Shown: positions 1 through 9,793, counted from the stretch's first letter. The stretch: 64,000 nucleotides of DNA from Pseudalkalibacillus berkeleyi (GCF_021608225.1 NZ_JAKIJS010000001.1:992001-1056000); one strand, 5' to 3'. Notes: a model not told the origin generated them from the letters alone. Translations and numbers: made by a program.

Positions 1-34
1 AGTATCTGCATCTCATTTATTAGGGGGGAATATT

Positions 35-1408
35 GTGGGGATTGATCTCATTTCAGAAAGTGTTCAGTTGAAAGTTAAAGAGAATGGCATGAGTGCCATT
101 CTTGTTCCAACTTCGTCCGTTAAGGAAGCGGTTACATTAGATGCTCTTCTTGATTTCCTAACGGATAACCAAATTATTTATGGAATTAATCTGGATGTCT
201 TGGAGTCAATTGTAGTTGACTTAGATAACTGGAACGAGCCGATTAAGATTGCAGAAGGTATGAAACCAGTAGACGGTGAGCCTGGATACATTAGTCCCGT
301 CTTAAATGAAACCGAATCTACGAATTTAGAAGCACGTTTTGTTGATTTGAGATCTCCCACACGTATTCAATCAGTCAAAAAAGGTGATCTGATCGCTAAG
401 ATTGTTCCACATACACTCGGTACGGATGGAATGAATGTTATGGGAGAAAAAGTTGTAGCAAAGCCTGGTAAGCCACTCCAAGTAAAGGAAACAAAACATA
501 CCAAGGTAGATTTTACTACTAACAAAATTATTGCACGCTCAGATGGACAAGTAAGCTACCAAAAGCGATCTGTTCACGTATTCCCTGTATATGAAGTAAA
601 TAGCGACTTAGACTTAAACACAGGGAATTTGTCGTTTACAGGAAATATTCATATACATGGAGATGTCCCCTCTGGCTATACGATAAGCGCAGATGGTGAC
701 GTGAGGATCGCGGGTTCTGTTGAGGCATCAGATATTCAAGCAGGTGGATCTATATTCATACGTGATGGAATTTCTGGACAAGGAAAAGGAACGATCAGTG
801 CTGGTTGCGATGTTAGAACAGGGTATATTAATCAAGGCTCTGTTACGGCCGGCGGTGATCTACACACAGGTCTGATTAACCATAGTTATGTTCAAGTAGA
901 CGGATCAGTTTTTTGTGAAAAGGATAAAGGAATCATTCATGGAGGGAGCATCTCTGCTGGAGTAAATGTTCATGTTAAGCAGGCTGGGAACGAACTTATG
1001 TCGAAAACACAGTTTTATTTTGGTGTTCCCCAACATGTTATTCGTCAAAGTGATCATTTATCGTCTAAGGTAAAAGAAGAAGAGGAGAACTTGAAAAAGT
1101 TACTCAAGCTACAATCAAGAATAGAGCAAAAGAATGAAGATGATCGAACCACCCAAGAAAGAGTCCTCCTTCTTAAAATCAAAAACACATTTAATCAGTC
1201 AGAAAATCTAGTAAAACAACTTCAATCTGAGCTGGACATCGTTCGGGAGGATTTTGTAGAGGTCACTAACCATTCTTTGTTTGTTCGTGGAGTTGTATTT
1301 CCAGGAGTTGAAACAACCTTCGGTAAATATAAGAGAGTATTAAAATCTGAATATAAGGCAGTAGAAATGAAACTCGTATCGGGCGAGGTCATCATCAAGC
1401 ACTTGTAA
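35..1408 (+). CDS. FapA-family (DUF342) protein
   Basis: This 457-residue protein has the DUF342/FapA layout. The N-terminal domain (about 1-170) is followed by a Gly/Ser/Asp-rich right-handed beta-helix-like region (about 190-320) with repeated turns such as GNIHIHGDV, ADGDVRIAGSV and AGGDLHTG. A charged coiled coil covers about 345-410. It starts at GTG with a strong ribosome binding site (taggggggaa, 21-30). It lies at the 3' end of what should be the flagellar/chemotaxis operon, directly before swrB, as in many Bacillaceae. Its biochemical role is not established; a link to motility or polar organisation is inferred from position only. The family call is firm. Confidence 0.88.
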   Translation: MGIDLISESVQLKVKENGMSAILVPTSSVKEAVTLDALLDFLTDNQIIYGINLDVLESIVVDLDNWNEPIKIAEGMKPVDGEPGYISPVLNETESTNLEARFVDLRSPTRIQSVKKGDLIAKIVPHTLGTDGMNVMGEKVVAKPGKPLQVKETKHTKVDFTTNKIIARSDGQVSYQKRSVHVFPVYEVNSDLDLNTGNLSFTGNIHIHGDVPSGYTISADGDVRIAGSVEASDIQAGGSIFIRDGISGQGKGTISAGCDVRTGYINQGSVTAGGDLHTGLINHSYVQVDGSVFCEKDKGIIHGGSISAGVNVHVKQAGNELMSKTQFYFGVPQHVIRQSDHLSSKVKEEEENLKKLLKLQSRIEQKNEDDRTTQERVLLLKIKNTFNQSENLVKQLQSELDIVREDFVEVTNHSLFVRGVVFPGVETTFGKYKRVLKSEYKAVEMKLVSGEVIIKHL

Positions 1409-1450
1409 TGTTTGCAAATGGAATTTATGTATTCCGGATTGGAGGGAAAG

Positions 1451-1939
1451 ATGACGGGATTTATACTCGGAATCAGCTTTGTCATTCACATCATAACACT
1501 TCTCTCATTAATTGTTTTATGGAAGAGATACCAAGCCAATGACCACCAAGAAATCCAAAGGGCAAAGAAAGAAATGGAAGACATATTAGTCGCTTATACG
1601 ACTGAAATGAAAGAAGAGAATGATGCATTCCTACTAGAATTACGTCAAGTAGCAAACCAGTCACCTAAACCACATGACGGCCAGACAGATATAACCCTTA
1701 ATAAGCAAAATGAAAATGAAGAACAAGTAAATGATAAACCAGCAGCAGCGCAAACTGAAGATACAATTGATTACGCCCCACCGATCAATTATGAAGAAGA
1801 GACATACGGACCATCCCTAATTTCACAAGTACTTTCCTTACAAGGTAGAGGTTTATCACTAGACGAAATCGCTAAATCTTTGAACAAGGGCAAAGGTGAA
1901 ATAGAGTTAATGATAAAATTTCATCAAGATGGACAATAG
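1451..1939 (+). CDS. swrB: SwrB/YlxL-like swarming motility protein
   Basis: A 162-residue bitopic protein. One N-terminal transmembrane segment (about 4-23, GFILGISFVIHIITLL) is followed by a charged helix, an acidic Gln/Asn/Glu linker and a short conserved C-terminal helical domain (LISQVLSLQGRGLSLDEIAKS). This matches SwrB (YlxL), which in B. subtilis promotes activation of the flagellar type III export apparatus and lies between sigD and rpsB. The ATG at 1451 is preferred because it follows ggaggg (1441-1446). A TTG 39 bases upstream extends the frame but has no comparable site. Sequence conservation in this family is low, so the call rests on topology, C-terminal domain and position. Confidence 0.8.
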   Translation: MTGFILGISFVIHIITLLSLIVLWKRYQANDHQEIQRAKKEMEDILVAYTTEMKEENDAFLLELRQVANQSPKPHDGQTDITLNKQNENEEQVNDKPAAAQTEDTIDYAPPINYEEETYGPSLISQVLSLQGRGLSLDEIAKSLNKGKGEIELMIKFHQDGQ

Positions 1940-1943
1940 ATAC

Positions 1944-1973
1944 TTGCTAGATTCATCTGGTATATGTTATATT
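1944..1973 (+). promoter_or_regulatory. Putative sigma-A promoter of rpsB
   Basis: TTGCTA (1944-1949), an 18-base spacer, and TATATT (1968-1973). It lies just after the swrB stop and would give a leader of about 140 nt before rpsB. The -35 is a partial match, so this is a moderate call. Confidence 0.4.
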
Positions 1974-2038
1974 TATTCTCGGTGTTTAGTTAGTTGAAAT
2001 AATTTATATTAACCACACTACACACGTTCGTGGATTTT

Positions 2039-2076
2039 AGTGCGGGTGCTATTATGGTCAACATTATAGTCGTACT
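2039..2076 (+). promoter_or_regulatory. Stem-loop in the rpsB leader, candidate S2 autoregulatory element
   Basis: Outer stem AGTGCG (2039-2044) pairs with CGTACT (2071-2076). Inner stem CTATTATG (2049-2056) pairs with CATTATAG (2062-2069) with one mismatch around a 5-base loop. It lies between the putative promoter and the rpsB ribosome binding site. Ribosomal protein leaders often regulate their own genes, but no known family motif was matched. Confidence 0.3.
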
Positions 2077-2120
2077 TGATGTGAAGCGGACGGAGGAAAA
2101 AACCACAGGAGGTGCCTATC

Positions 2121-2849
2121 ATGGCAGTAATTTCAATGAAGCAATTGCTAGAAGCTGGTGTTCACTTCGGTCATCAAACACGCCGTTGGAACCCAAAGAT
2201 GGCACGTTACATCTTCACGGAGCGTAACGGCATCTACATTATCGACCTTCAAAAGACAGTTAAGAAGGTTGAAGAAGCGTATAACTATATGCGCGATATC
2301 GCAGCTGACGGAGGAAAAATCCTTTTCGTTGGAACTAAAAAACAAGCTCAAGAGTCTGTTAAAGACGAAGCTATCCGAGCTGGTCAATACTACATCAACC
2401 AACGTTGGTTGGGTGGTACTTTAACAAACTTTGACACGATCCGTAAGCGTATTAGACGTTTGAAGGATCTTGAGAAAATGCAAGAAGATGGAACGTTCGA
2501 TGTCCTTCCTAAGAAAGAAGTAATCCTTCTTAAAAAGGAAATGGACCGTCTTGAGAAATTCCTAGGCGGAATTAAAGATATGAACGGTATTCCTGATGTT
2601 CTTTTCGTAATTGATCCTCGTAAAGAGCGAATTGCAATTGCAGAAGCACGTAAGTTGAACATCCCAATCGTTGCGATCGTCGACACAAACTGTGACCCAG
2701 ATGAAATCGATGTAGTTATTCCAGGTAACGATGATGCAATCCGTGCTGTTAAACTCTTGACTTCTAAAATGGCTGATGCAGTTGTAGAAGCTAATCAAGG
2801 AAATGCTGAAGAGGCTGCTTCTACTGAAGAGGAAGAAGTAAAAGCTTAA
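2121..2849 (+). CDS. rpsB: 30S ribosomal protein S2
   Basis: This 242-residue protein is a full-length bacterial S2. The N-terminal [20 protein letters not shown] and the RWNPKM..YIF segment are diagnostic, followed by the coiled-coil insertion (about 100-150, rich in Lys/Glu). It has a conserved [15 protein letters not shown] segment and an acidic C-terminal tail typical of Bacillaceae. S2 bridges the head and body of the small subunit and is needed for S1 or mRNA accommodation. The start is the ATG at 2121 behind caggaggtg (2106-2114). The extension to a GTG at 2112 would use part of the ribosome binding site. It is followed by a strong terminator and then tsf, the usual partner. Confidence 0.98.
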   Translation: MAVISMKQLLEAGVHFGHQTRRWNPKMARYIFTERNGIYIIDLQKTVKKVEEAYNYMRDIAADGGKILFVGTKKQAQESVKDEAIRAGQYYINQRWLGGTLTNFDTIRKRIRRLKDLEKMQEDGTFDVLPKKEVILLKKEMDRLEKFLGGIKDMNGIPDVLFVIDPRKERIAIAEARKLNIPIVAIVDTNCDPDEIDVVIPGNDDAIRAVKLLTSKMADAVVEANQGNAEEAASTEEEEVKA

Positions 2850-2862
2850 ATGAATGCTCATT

Positions 2863-2903
2863 AAGGGTGATAGAGGGGAACTTACCCTTTATCACCTTTT
2901 TTA
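2863..2903 (+). terminator. Rho-independent terminator after rpsB
   Basis: GGTGATAGAGGG (2866-2877) pairs with CCCTTTATCACC (2885-2896), one G-T pair, 7-base loop, followed by TTTTTT. It separates rpsB from tsf, or attenuates between them. Confidence 0.88.
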
Positions 2904-3032
2904 AGAGAGAAAGTTCAATTTCGTTAAGATGATACTTAATTGAATCTACTATTAGTGGATCAAAGTTAACATTTAAGCAATTGTACTTTAATTTAAGACT
3001 ATTTTGATGACTTTTGGCAGAGTTAGATTGAA

Positions 3033-3096
3033 GTGAAATTCACGACACTCCTGCGGATTGCCCGAGGAAAGGGAATGGATTTCGTGAAATCAACAA
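3033..3096 (+). repeat. Shortened copy of dispersed intergenic repeat A
   Basis: The segment carries AAATTCACGACACTCCTGCGG at its left (3036-3056) and a GCCCG.GGAAAGGGA.TGGATTTCG right end, the two ends of the full copy at 9794-9935. About 80 bases of the middle are absent. It sits in the 5' untranslated region of tsf, about 30 bases before the start codon. Confidence 0.75.
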
Positions 3097-3125
3097 AGCT
3101 ACATATTCTAAAGGAGGAATTACGA

Positions 3126-4010
3126 ATGGCAGTTACAGCTCAAATGGTAAAAGAACTTCGTGAAAAAACTGGCGCAGGTATGATGGATTGTAAGAAAGCA
3201 CTTACTGAAAATGATGGAGATATGGACAAAGCAATTGATTGGCTACGCGAAAAAGGAATTTCTAAAGCAGCAAAGAAAGCAGACCGTATTGCTGCTGAAG
3301 GTCTTACTCACATAGAAACAAAAGGAAACGAAGCTGTAATCGTTGAAGTTAACTCTGAGACAGACTTTGTTGCAAAGAATGATTCATTCAAGAACTTGAT
3401 TGCAGAAATTGCAAAACATCTTCTTGAAACAAAGCCAGCTTCAGCTGAAGATGCACTTAAACAAACGATGACAGGACAAAGCATTCCTGTAGAAGAATAT
3501 ATTAACAATGCGATCGCTAAGATTGGAGAGAAGATTTCTCTTCGTCGTTTCTCAATCCTAGAAAAAGAAGACCAAGATGCATTTGGTGCTTACCTTCATA
3601 TGGGTGGACGAATTGGCGTGCTTTCTGTAATTGGCGGATCTACAGATGAGGAACTAGCTAAGGATGTTTCTATGCACGTTGCTGCCGTTAACCCTAGATA
3701 TATCAACCGTGATCAAGTGTCAGAAGAAGAAGTAGCTCGTGAGAAAGAAGTATTGACTCAACAAGCTCTTAACGAAGGTAAACCGGAGAAGATTGTTGAA
3801 AAAATGGTAACTGGACGTATCAATAAATATTTTGAAGAAATTTGCTTAGTAGATCAAGGATTCGTAAAGGATCCAGATCAAAAAGTAGGTAAGTATGTTG
3901 AAAGCAAAGGCGGAACAGTTAAAGGATTTGTCCGCTATGAAGTCGGCGAAGGCATGGAAAAGCGCGAAGAAAACTTTGCGGATGAAGTAATGTCACAAGT
4001 TAAGAAATAA
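3126..4010 (+). CDS. tsf: Translation elongation factor Ts
   Basis: This 294-residue protein is EF-Ts, the guanine nucleotide exchange factor of EF-Tu. The UBA-like N-terminal domain ([26 protein letters not shown]) and the EF-Tu contact motif TDFVAKN (residues 79-85) are intact. The rest covers the core subdomains with [12 protein letters not shown] and the C-terminal module; length matches B. subtilis (293). The start at 3126 follows aaaggagg (3111-3118). The frame is open further upstream only because it reads through an intergenic repeat, so the longer version is rejected. The gene lies in the rpsB-tsf-pyrH-frr order conserved across bacteria. Confidence 0.98.
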   Translation: MAVTAQMVKELREKTGAGMMDCKKALTENDGDMDKAIDWLREKGISKAAKKADRIAAEGLTHIETKGNEAVIVEVNSETDFVAKNDSFKNLIAEIAKHLLETKPASAEDALKQTMTGQSIPVEEYINNAIAKIGEKISLRRFSILEKEDQDAFGAYLHMGGRIGVLSVIGGSTDEELAKDVSMHVAAVNPRYINRDQVSEEEVAREKEVLTQQALNEGKPEKIVEKMVTGRINKYFEEICLVDQGFVKDPDQKVGKYVESKGGTVKGFVRYEVGEGMEKREENFADEVMSQVKK

Positions 4011-4041
4011 TTCATTATTTCTTTCGTACATCTACTGTAAA

Positions 4042-4072
4042 AAGGGGACACAAGTATGTGTTCCCTCTTTTC
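4042..4072 (+). terminator. Terminator after tsf
   Basis: AGGGGACACA (4043-4052) pairs with TGTGTTCCCT (4057-4066) around the loop AGTA, one G-T pair, followed by CTTTT. The T tract is short. Confidence 0.8.
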
Positions 4073-4110
4073 AAAAAGTAAGAAGTGGAAATTATTTTCA
4101 TTTGTAATGT

Positions 4111-4153
4111 TAAGCTTCAACGTCCAAAGATGGAGGGGCGCTGTCGCTTTTTA
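4111..4153 (+). repeat. Probable remnant of dispersed intergenic repeat B
   Basis: AGCTTCAACGTCC is followed closely by GGGGCGCTGTCGCTTTTT. These resemble the outer ends of the larger element at 26366-26549 (AGCTTTAGCACCC and GGGTGCTTGCGCTTTT) with the centre removed. The assignment is tentative. Confidence 0.45.
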
Positions 4154-4192
4154 TGGCACACCTAATCGAGGAATCGCTGACGGAGGGAAAAA

Positions 4193-4915
4193 ATGACTAC
4201 GCCTAAATATAATAGAGTTGTGTTAAAACTGAGCGGAGAAGCACTATCAGGAAGTATCGGATACGGGATTGACCCGGCGATCATTCAATCCATTGCAAAG
4301 CAAGTGAAAGAACTAGTTGAAATGGATGTTGAGGTAGCAGTTGTCGTCGGTGGAGGTAATATTTGGAGAGGTAAAGCTGGAAGTGAAATGGGGATGGACA
4401 GAGCTACTGCAGACTATATGGGTATGCTAGCTACTGTTATGAATTCACTTGCTCTTCAAGATAGTTTAGAAAATATTGAAGTTCAGTCACGTGTCCAAAC
4501 TTCTATTGAAATGCGTCAAGTTGCTGAACCATACATTCGTAGGAAAGCAATTAGACATCTAGAGAAAAAGCGCGTTGTCATATTTGCAGCTGGAACAGGA
4601 AATCCTTACTTTTCAACAGACACTACTGCAGCATTACGTGCAGCAGAGATCGAAGCTGAAGTCATCTTGATGGCGAAGAATAATGTAGACGGAGTCTATA
4701 CAGCAGACCCTAAAACGGATGAAACAGCCAAGAAATATAATAGTCTATCTTATCTAGAAGTATTAAAAGAAGGATTAGCTGTTATGGATTCAACTGCATC
4801 ATCCTTATGTATGGATAATGACATTCCGCTAATTGTGTTCTCTATCATGGAAGAAGGAAATATTAAACGCGTCATTCAAGGTGAAAATATCGGAACATTA
4901 GTGAGGGGGAAATAA
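4193..4915 (+). CDS. pyrH: UMP kinase (uridylate kinase)
   Basis: A 240-residue bacterial-type UMP kinase of the amino acid kinase fold, phosphorylating UMP to UDP with ATP in de novo pyrimidine synthesis; it is unrelated to adenylate-kinase-type UMP/CMP kinases. Visible motifs are [10 protein letters not shown] at the phosphate-binding lysine, [11 protein letters not shown], the UMP site around [16 protein letters not shown] and [20 protein letters not shown]. Length equals that of B. subtilis PyrH (240). It starts at 4193 after gacggaggg. It runs into frr with one base between the stop and the next ATG, so the two are translationally linked. These enzymes are typically activated by GTP and inhibited by UTP. 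Confidence 0.98.
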   Translation: MTTPKYNRVVLKLSGEALSGSIGYGIDPAIIQSIAKQVKELVEMDVEVAVVVGGGNIWRGKAGSEMGMDRATADYMGMLATVMNSLALQDSLENIEVQSRVQTSIEMRQVAEPYIRRKAIRHLEKKRVVIFAAGTGNPYFSTDTTAALRAAEIEAEVILMAKNNVDGVYTADPKTDETAKKYNSLSYLEVLKEGLAVMDSTASSLCMDNDIPLIVFSIMEEGNIKRVIQGENIGTLVRGK

Positions 4916-4916
4916 C

Positions 4917-5474
4917 ATGCCAAAAACAATCATTCAACAAGCAGAAGAAAAAATGACGAAAGCAGTTAGTGCTTACAAAAGAGAGCTAGGGACGCTTAGG
5001 GCTGGTAGAGCTAATCCATCTTTATTAGATCGAGTAACAGTTGATTATTATGGTGCACCTACTCCGTTGAATCAAATGGCTGGCATCTCTGTACCCGAAG
5101 CAAGATTATTGTTAATCCAACCTTATGATAAATCGATCATTGGAGATATTGAAAAGGCTATTCAAAAAGCTGAGCTTGGTTTAACACCTTCTAATGATGG
5201 TGATGTCATCCGTATTTCTATTCCGGCTTTGACAGAAGAGCGTCGTAAAGAGCTTGTCAAACTCGTTAAGAAATATACAGAAGAAGGAAAAGTGGCTGTG
5301 AGAAATATTCGCAGAGATGCAAATGATGATTTAAAGAAGCTCGAAAAGAATGGCGAAATGACAGAAGATGAATTACGTCGTTATAATGACGAAGTTCAAA
5401 AGCTAACAGATCGCTTTGTTGGAGAAATTGATTCAATCGCTGCAGACAAAGAAAAAGAAATCATGGAAGTATAA
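4917..5474 (+). CDS. frr: Ribosome recycling factor
   Basis: This 185-residue protein is RRF, which with EF-G splits post-termination ribosomes. Domain I helices (about 1-30 and 105-185; [23 protein letters not shown]) flank the beta-rich domain II (about 31-104; [17 protein letters not shown]). The C-terminal helix ends in DKEKEIMEV, as usual. Length matches B. subtilis (185). The ATG is one base after the pyrH stop. A strong terminator follows, closing the pyrH-frr unit. Confidence 0.98.
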   Translation: MPKTIIQQAEEKMTKAVSAYKRELGTLRAGRANPSLLDRVTVDYYGAPTPLNQMAGISVPEARLLLIQPYDKSIIGDIEKAIQKAELGLTPSNDGDVIRISIPALTEERRKELVKLVKKYTEEGKVAVRNIRRDANDDLKKLEKNGEMTEDELRRYNDEVQKLTDRFVGEIDSIAADKEKEIMEV

Positions 5475-5500
5475 CGAGATTCAAGTTAAAATAAGATAAG

Positions 5501-5533
5501 AAAAAGACCCTCTTTTTCATAGAGGGTTTTTTT
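5501..5533 (+). terminator. Terminator after frr
   Basis: ACCCTCT (5507-5513) pairs with AGAGGGT (5521-5527); flanking A and T runs extend the stem, followed by TTTTTT. Confidence 0.9.
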
Positions 5534-5605
5534 CGCACATAAGGGTTAGCTATGTAGGTTATTATTTACATATGGATCACATTGATTGGCTCATTTCAAG
5601 GTTCG

Positions 5606-5634
5606 TTTACATACGAAATATCATTGTATATATA
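5606..5634 (+). promoter_or_regulatory. Putative sigma-A promoter of uppS-cdsA-dxr-rasP
   Basis: TTTACA (5606-5611), a 17-base spacer, TATATA (5629-5634). It lies downstream of the frr terminator and about 60 bases before the uppS start. Confidence 0.6.
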
Positions 5635-5695
5635 TAGGTAATAAATTGGACAAATCTATTTATAGGTTTGACTCATTCTCTCTGGGGGAGACTAT

Positions 5696-6463
5696 ATGCT
5701 GAATAAGCTTACGAATTTAACAAAATTGAATAAAAACTCAACTGAAGAAGTTCAATTAGACTTGAGCCGTGTCCCTAATCATGTAGCGGTGATTATGGAT
5801 GGTAACGGTAGGTGGGCAAAGAAGAGAGGATTACCACGGATTGCAGGACATCGAGAAGGTATGAAAGTCGTTCGTAAGGTTGTCAAACGAGCAAACCAAA
5901 TAGGGGTTAAGGCTTTAACGATGTATGCATTTTCAACAGAGAATTGGAAACGACCTAAACCTGAAGTTGAATTTATTATGAAGTTACCTGAGCAATTTTT
6001 ATTAACTTATTTACCAGAATTAATTGAAGAAAACGTTCAGGTGCGCATTATGGGTGAGAAAGAAGGGATTCCTTCCTACACACTGAAAGCTGTTCACGAA
6101 GCGGTAGAGAGAACGAAGATGAACAATGGTTTAATATTAAATTTTGCATTAAATTATGGAAGTAGATATGAAATTACACAAGCGGTCAAACGACTGTCCT
6201 CAGACATTGAACAAGGTAAGTTTACTTCAGAGGAAGTAGATGAACAAAAGCTAGGCTCTTATATGATGTCAAATGAAATAGGTGACCCTGAATTATTGAT
6301 TCGTACGAGTGGTGAACTTCGCTTAAGCAATTTTATGCTATGGCAGCTTGCTTACACGGAATTGTGGTTCACAGACATTTACTGGCCAGATTTTAAGGAA
6401 ACTGATCTTGATCAAGCGATATACGATTATCAAAATAGAGGCAGAAGGTTTGGTGGGGTGTAA
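5696..6463 (+). CDS. uppS: Undecaprenyl diphosphate synthase (cis-prenyltransferase)
   Basis: This 255-residue enzyme condenses eight isopentenyl diphosphates onto farnesyl diphosphate to make C55 undecaprenyl diphosphate, the lipid carrier for peptidoglycan and teichoic acids. The signature VAVIMDGNGRWAKKRG with catalytic Asp35, the FSTENWKRP loop and the C-terminal LLIRTSGELRLSNFMLWQ motif are intact. It starts at ATG 5696 behind gggggag. The first 27 residues or so are variable in the family. The four genes uppS-cdsA-dxr-rasP are closely spaced and probably one transcript dedicated to envelope precursors. Confidence 0.97.
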   Translation: MLNKLTNLTKLNKNSTEEVQLDLSRVPNHVAVIMDGNGRWAKKRGLPRIAGHREGMKVVRKVVKRANQIGVKALTMYAFSTENWKRPKPEVEFIMKLPEQFLLTYLPELIEENVQVRIMGEKEGIPSYTLKAVHEAVERTKMNNGLILNFALNYGSRYEITQAVKRLSSDIEQGKFTSEEVDEQKLGSYMMSNEIGDPELLIRTSGELRLSNFMLWQLAYTELWFTDIYWPDFKETDLDQAIYDYQNRGRRFGGV

Positions 6464-6478
6464 CCCTAGGAGGCTCAT

Positions 6479-7276
6479 ATGAAAGTTCGTATTATTACTG
6501 GAGTCCTTGCAGCACTAATATTCTTACCGATTGTTTTCATTGGTGGGGTATGGTTCTATAGTATTATGGCATTGTTAGCTGCAATCGGATTGAAAGAGTT
6601 ACTTAGAATGAAGGACATCCATATCAAGCAAGTTCCGGGATTAATTTCACTAGCTATGGTGATTGTTCTTGTAATTCCGAAGGATTTTTTTGATCTTTCA
6701 TTTGATCTAAGTACAATTAAGATTAACACAATTATTATAGGGCTATTTGCATTGCTCACATGGACTGTCATTACAAAGAATCAATTTACGTTTGAGGATA
6801 CGAGTTTTGTAATATTATCAAGTCTATACGTAGGAATTGGATTTCTCTATTTTAATGAAACGAGAGCACTTGAAAACGGCGTGAGTAGTTTGTTTTTCGT
6901 TTTATTTATCGTATGGGCAACGGACTCAGGAGCGTATTTCTTTGGAAAATCGTTTGGCAAGCGTAAATTGTGGCCAGTGATCAGCCCAAATAAAACTATA
7001 GAAGGCTCTATCGGTGGTTTGGTGTCAGGAATCTTACTAGCCGTTATATTTCAAAGCTTCTTTCCGATATACTCAACTTTCATTATTGCTGTTGTAGCAG
7101 CAATTGTTATTGGTATATTCGGTCAAATTGGTGATTTAGTGGAATCTGCCTTCAAAAGACATTATGAAGTAAAAGATTCTGGCACGATTTTACCTGGTCA
7201 TGGTGGGATTTTGGATCGTTTTGATAGTATTTTGTTTGTACTACCGATCTTGCATCTCGTTCAATTGTTGGCATAG
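6479..7276 (+). CDS. cdsA: Phosphatidate cytidylyltransferase (CDP-diglyceride synthase)
   Basis: This 265-residue integral membrane enzyme makes CDP-diacylglycerol from phosphatidic acid and CTP, the branch point of phospholipid synthesis. About eight hydrophobic segments are visible. The CdsA signature near the C-terminus is intact: SAFKRHYEVKDSGTILPGHG followed by GILDRFDS. It starts at ATG 6479 behind aggagg, 15 bases after uppS. Its product is used by PgsA, which is also in this window at 50.4 kb. Confidence 0.97.
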   Translation: MKVRIITGVLAALIFLPIVFIGGVWFYSIMALLAAIGLKELLRMKDIHIKQVPGLISLAMVIVLVIPKDFFDLSFDLSTIKINTIIIGLFALLTWTVITKNQFTFEDTSFVILSSLYVGIGFLYFNETRALENGVSSLFFVLFIVWATDSGAYFFGKSFGKRKLWPVISPNKTIEGSIGGLVSGILLAVIFQSFFPIYSTFIIAVVAAIVIGIFGQIGDLVESAFKRHYEVKDSGTILPGHGGILDRFDSILFVLPILHLVQLLA

Positions 7277-7294
7277 CGTCGTTGGGAGGAGAAT

Positions 7295-8443
7295 ATGAAG
7301 TATATTAGTGTGCTCGGTGCGACTGGTTCGATTGGAACACAAACATTTGAAGTGGTCCGTTCACATCCAGAGGAATTTAGAATCACTTCTTTTTCTTTCG
7401 GTTCAAACATCCGAATTGGGAAAGAATTAATAGAAGAGTTTCAACCAAAATTTGTATCTGTTGCTACAAAGGAAACTGCAGAAGAATTAAAAAGGACTAT
7501 CCAACACCCATGTCTCGTATACTATGGGGAAGAAGGGTTACTAGAGGTCGCCTCAGACCCTGACTCCACTATTCTCGTCAATGCAGTGATGGGTAGCATC
7601 GGACTGATTCCTACATTAGCCGCAATTGATGAAGGGAAAACAATTGCACTCGCAAATAAAGAAACGTTAGTTACCGCGGGTCACATCGTTATGGACCGTG
7701 CACGACGTAATCAAGTGGATATCCTACCTGTAGACAGCGAACATTCTGCAATTTACCAATGTCTCAACGGTGAGAAGAAAGAAGAAATGTCGAAAATGAT
7801 CTTAACTGCTTCAGGGGGCAGTTTCCGTGATAAAAGTAGACAAGACTTACAGGGGGTAACGGTAAAAGAGGCATTAAATCATCCTAATTGGTCTATGGGA
7901 TCTAAAATTACGATAGACTCAGCAACAATGATGAATAAAGGGCTTGAGGTCATTGAGGCTCATTGGTTCTTTGACACTCCTTATGATGATATTGAGGTCG
8001 TTCTCCATCGAGAAAGTGTGATACATTCAATGGTAGAATTTTTGGATGGGAGTATAATCGCTCATTTAGGCACACCTGATATGAAGGTACCTATTCAATA
8101 TGCTTTGACTCATCCTGAACGTCTTGATGTTCAAGGTGGGAAAAGGTTAAACTTAGTAGATATTGGTACTTTGCACTTTGAAAAAATGGATACAAAAAGG
8201 TTCCCGTGCCTTGCGTATGCTTTTGAAGCAGGGAGAACCGGTGGTACAATGCCGACTGTATTAAATGCTGCCAATGAGGCAGCTGTAGATGCATTCTTAA
8301 AGGGAATGATTTCATTCCTTGAAATTGAAAAGTGTATAGAGAGCGCTATGAATCGTCATGAAGTGATTAGAAAGCCTTCACTTGATGAGATTTATGAAGT
8401 AGATCGAACAACACGTCATTTTGTACAAACACTTAATGTGTAA
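7295..8443 (+). CDS. dxr: 1-deoxy-D-xylulose 5-phosphate reductoisomerase
   Basis: This 382-residue enzyme converts DXP to MEP with NADPH, the second step of the non-mevalonate isoprenoid pathway that feeds UppS upstream. The N-terminal Rossmann motif LGATGSIG (7-14), NKETLVTAG, the metal site [10 protein letters not shown] and the flexible-loop region [10 protein letters not shown] and HPNWSMG are all present. Length matches B. subtilis Dxr (383). The start follows gggaggag closely. No defects seen. Confidence 0.97.
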   Translation: MKYISVLGATGSIGTQTFEVVRSHPEEFRITSFSFGSNIRIGKELIEEFQPKFVSVATKETAEELKRTIQHPCLVYYGEEGLLEVASDPDSTILVNAVMGSIGLIPTLAAIDEGKTIALANKETLVTAGHIVMDRARRNQVDILPVDSEHSAIYQCLNGEKKEEMSKMILTASGGSFRDKSRQDLQGVTVKEALNHPNWSMGSKITIDSATMMNKGLEVIEAHWFFDTPYDDIEVVLHRESVIHSMVEFLDGSIIAHLGTPDMKVPIQYALTHPERLDVQGGKRLNLVDIGTLHFEKMDTKRFPCLAYAFEAGRTGGTMPTVLNAANEAAVDAFLKGMISFLEIEKCIESAMNRHEVIRKPSLDEIYEVDRTTRHFVQTLNV

Positions 8444-8457
8444 AGGTGGTCACGTAA

Positions 8458-9717
8458 ATGAACACAATTATTTCAATTATTATCATCTTCGGAGCGTTAG
8501 TATTTTTCCATGAACTTGGACATTTACTACTTGCTAAACGCGCAGGTATCCTCTGTCGCGAATTTGCAATTGGCTTCGGTCCGAAAATTTTCTCATCTAA
8601 GAAAGGTGAGACGCTGTATACGATTCGTCTTTTACCATTAGGTGGATTTGTTCGCATGGCAGGTGAAGATCCAGAAGGTATTGAATTAAAGCCAGGTGCG
8701 CAAGTTGGATTGCTCTTTAATGAAGAGGGTAAAGTCACGCGCATTATCGCAAATCAACTCTCTAGATATCCTGATGCTAAAGTTGTTACGGTTGAGAAAG
8801 CGGACTTAGAACGTGATTTAGTTATTAAGGGACATGTTAATGATGAGTTGACTGAATCCTTTTCAATTCATCCAGAAGCTGAATATGTTCAAGATGGAAT
8901 GCCAATGCAGATTGCACCATACAACCGACAGTTTGGTTCTAAATCTCTTTGGGACAGATTCTTAGCGATCTTTGCAGGACCATTTATGAATTTCTTACTC
9001 GCATTTGTATTGTTGACTGTTTATGCTCTAACACAGGGTATTCCGGTCGATCAAGCTGAGTTAGGTAAGCTTGATCCAAAAGGAGCAGCACAACAAGCTG
9101 GCTTGGAAGAAGGAGACCAAGTACTCTCAGTTGACGGTGAAGCGGTCAACACTTGGAGAGAACTTGTTACAGTCATTCAAAAAAATCCTAATGAAGAGCT
9201 GCAATTTACAATACAACGAGAAGGAAGTACACAGAACGTAACGGTAAAACCTGAAGAAAGAGAAGGTCAGGATGGAAAAGCAGAAGGATTTATTGGTGTG
9301 TATATGCCGACTGAAGTCTCTGTCCTAGGTTCTCTTGGTTATGGAGTTGAAAAGACTGGCGATCTCACGATGGCCATCATTCAAGCGCTAGGACAGCTTG
9401 TTACAGGTCAGATTGCATTCGATAACTTATCTGGTCCAGTAGGTATTTATAATTATACGGGGCAAGTTGCGGATGAGGGTGTATTCGTACTGTTACAATG
9501 GGCTGCATTCTTAAGTATTAACTTAGGGATCTTCAATTTATTGCCTTTACCAGCGTTGGATGGTGGACGATTAACTTTCTTAGCAATCGAAGGGATTCGA
9601 GGAAAGCCTCTTGACCCGCAAAAAGAAGGATTGGTTCACTTTATTGGATTTGCATTGTTAATGCTGTTAATGATTGTTGTAACATGGAATGATATTCACA
9701 AGTTCTTCATTAATTGA
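8458..9717 (+). CDS. rasP: Site-2 intramembrane zinc metalloprotease (RseP/RasP)
   Basis: This 419-residue S2P-family protease has HELGH at residues 18-22 in its first membrane segment and LDGG at 367-370 in a C-terminal membrane segment. Together these form the zinc site. A single PDZ domain spans about 200-280 (LGKLDPKGAAQQAGLEEGDQVLSVDG). In B. subtilis RasP cleaves the anti-sigma factor RsiW after site-1 cutting and clears signal-peptide remnants and FtsL. It starts at ATG 8458, 14 bases after dxr. It probably ends the uppS operon; a long gene-free stretch follows. Confidence 0.96.
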   Translation: MNTIISIIIIFGALVFFHELGHLLLAKRAGILCREFAIGFGPKIFSSKKGETLYTIRLLPLGGFVRMAGEDPEGIELKPGAQVGLLFNEEGKVTRIIANQLSRYPDAKVVTVEKADLERDLVIKGHVNDELTESFSIHPEAEYVQDGMPMQIAPYNRQFGSKSLWDRFLAIFAGPFMNFLLAFVLLTVYALTQGIPVDQAELGKLDPKGAAQQAGLEEGDQVLSVDGEAVNTWRELVTVIQKNPNEELQFTIQREGSTQNVTVKPEEREGQDGKAEGFIGVYMPTEVSVLGSLGYGVEKTGDLTMAIIQALGQLVTGQIAFDNLSGPVGIYNYTGQVADEGVFVLLQWAAFLSINLGIFNLLPLPALDGGRLTFLAIEGIRGKPLDPQKEGLVHFIGFALLMLLMIVVTWNDIHKFFIN

Positions 9718-9793
9718 CTCGATCCTCAAAAGGGCTGCCAGATTAGTTAATACCAAGAGAAATGGAAAACGTTACCCCATCAAAAATTGTTGT

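Noticed and set aside
2030-2227. 65-residue ORF across the rpsB start
   Set aside because: It overlaps rpsB by more than 100 bases in another frame and has no ribosome binding site or family resemblance.
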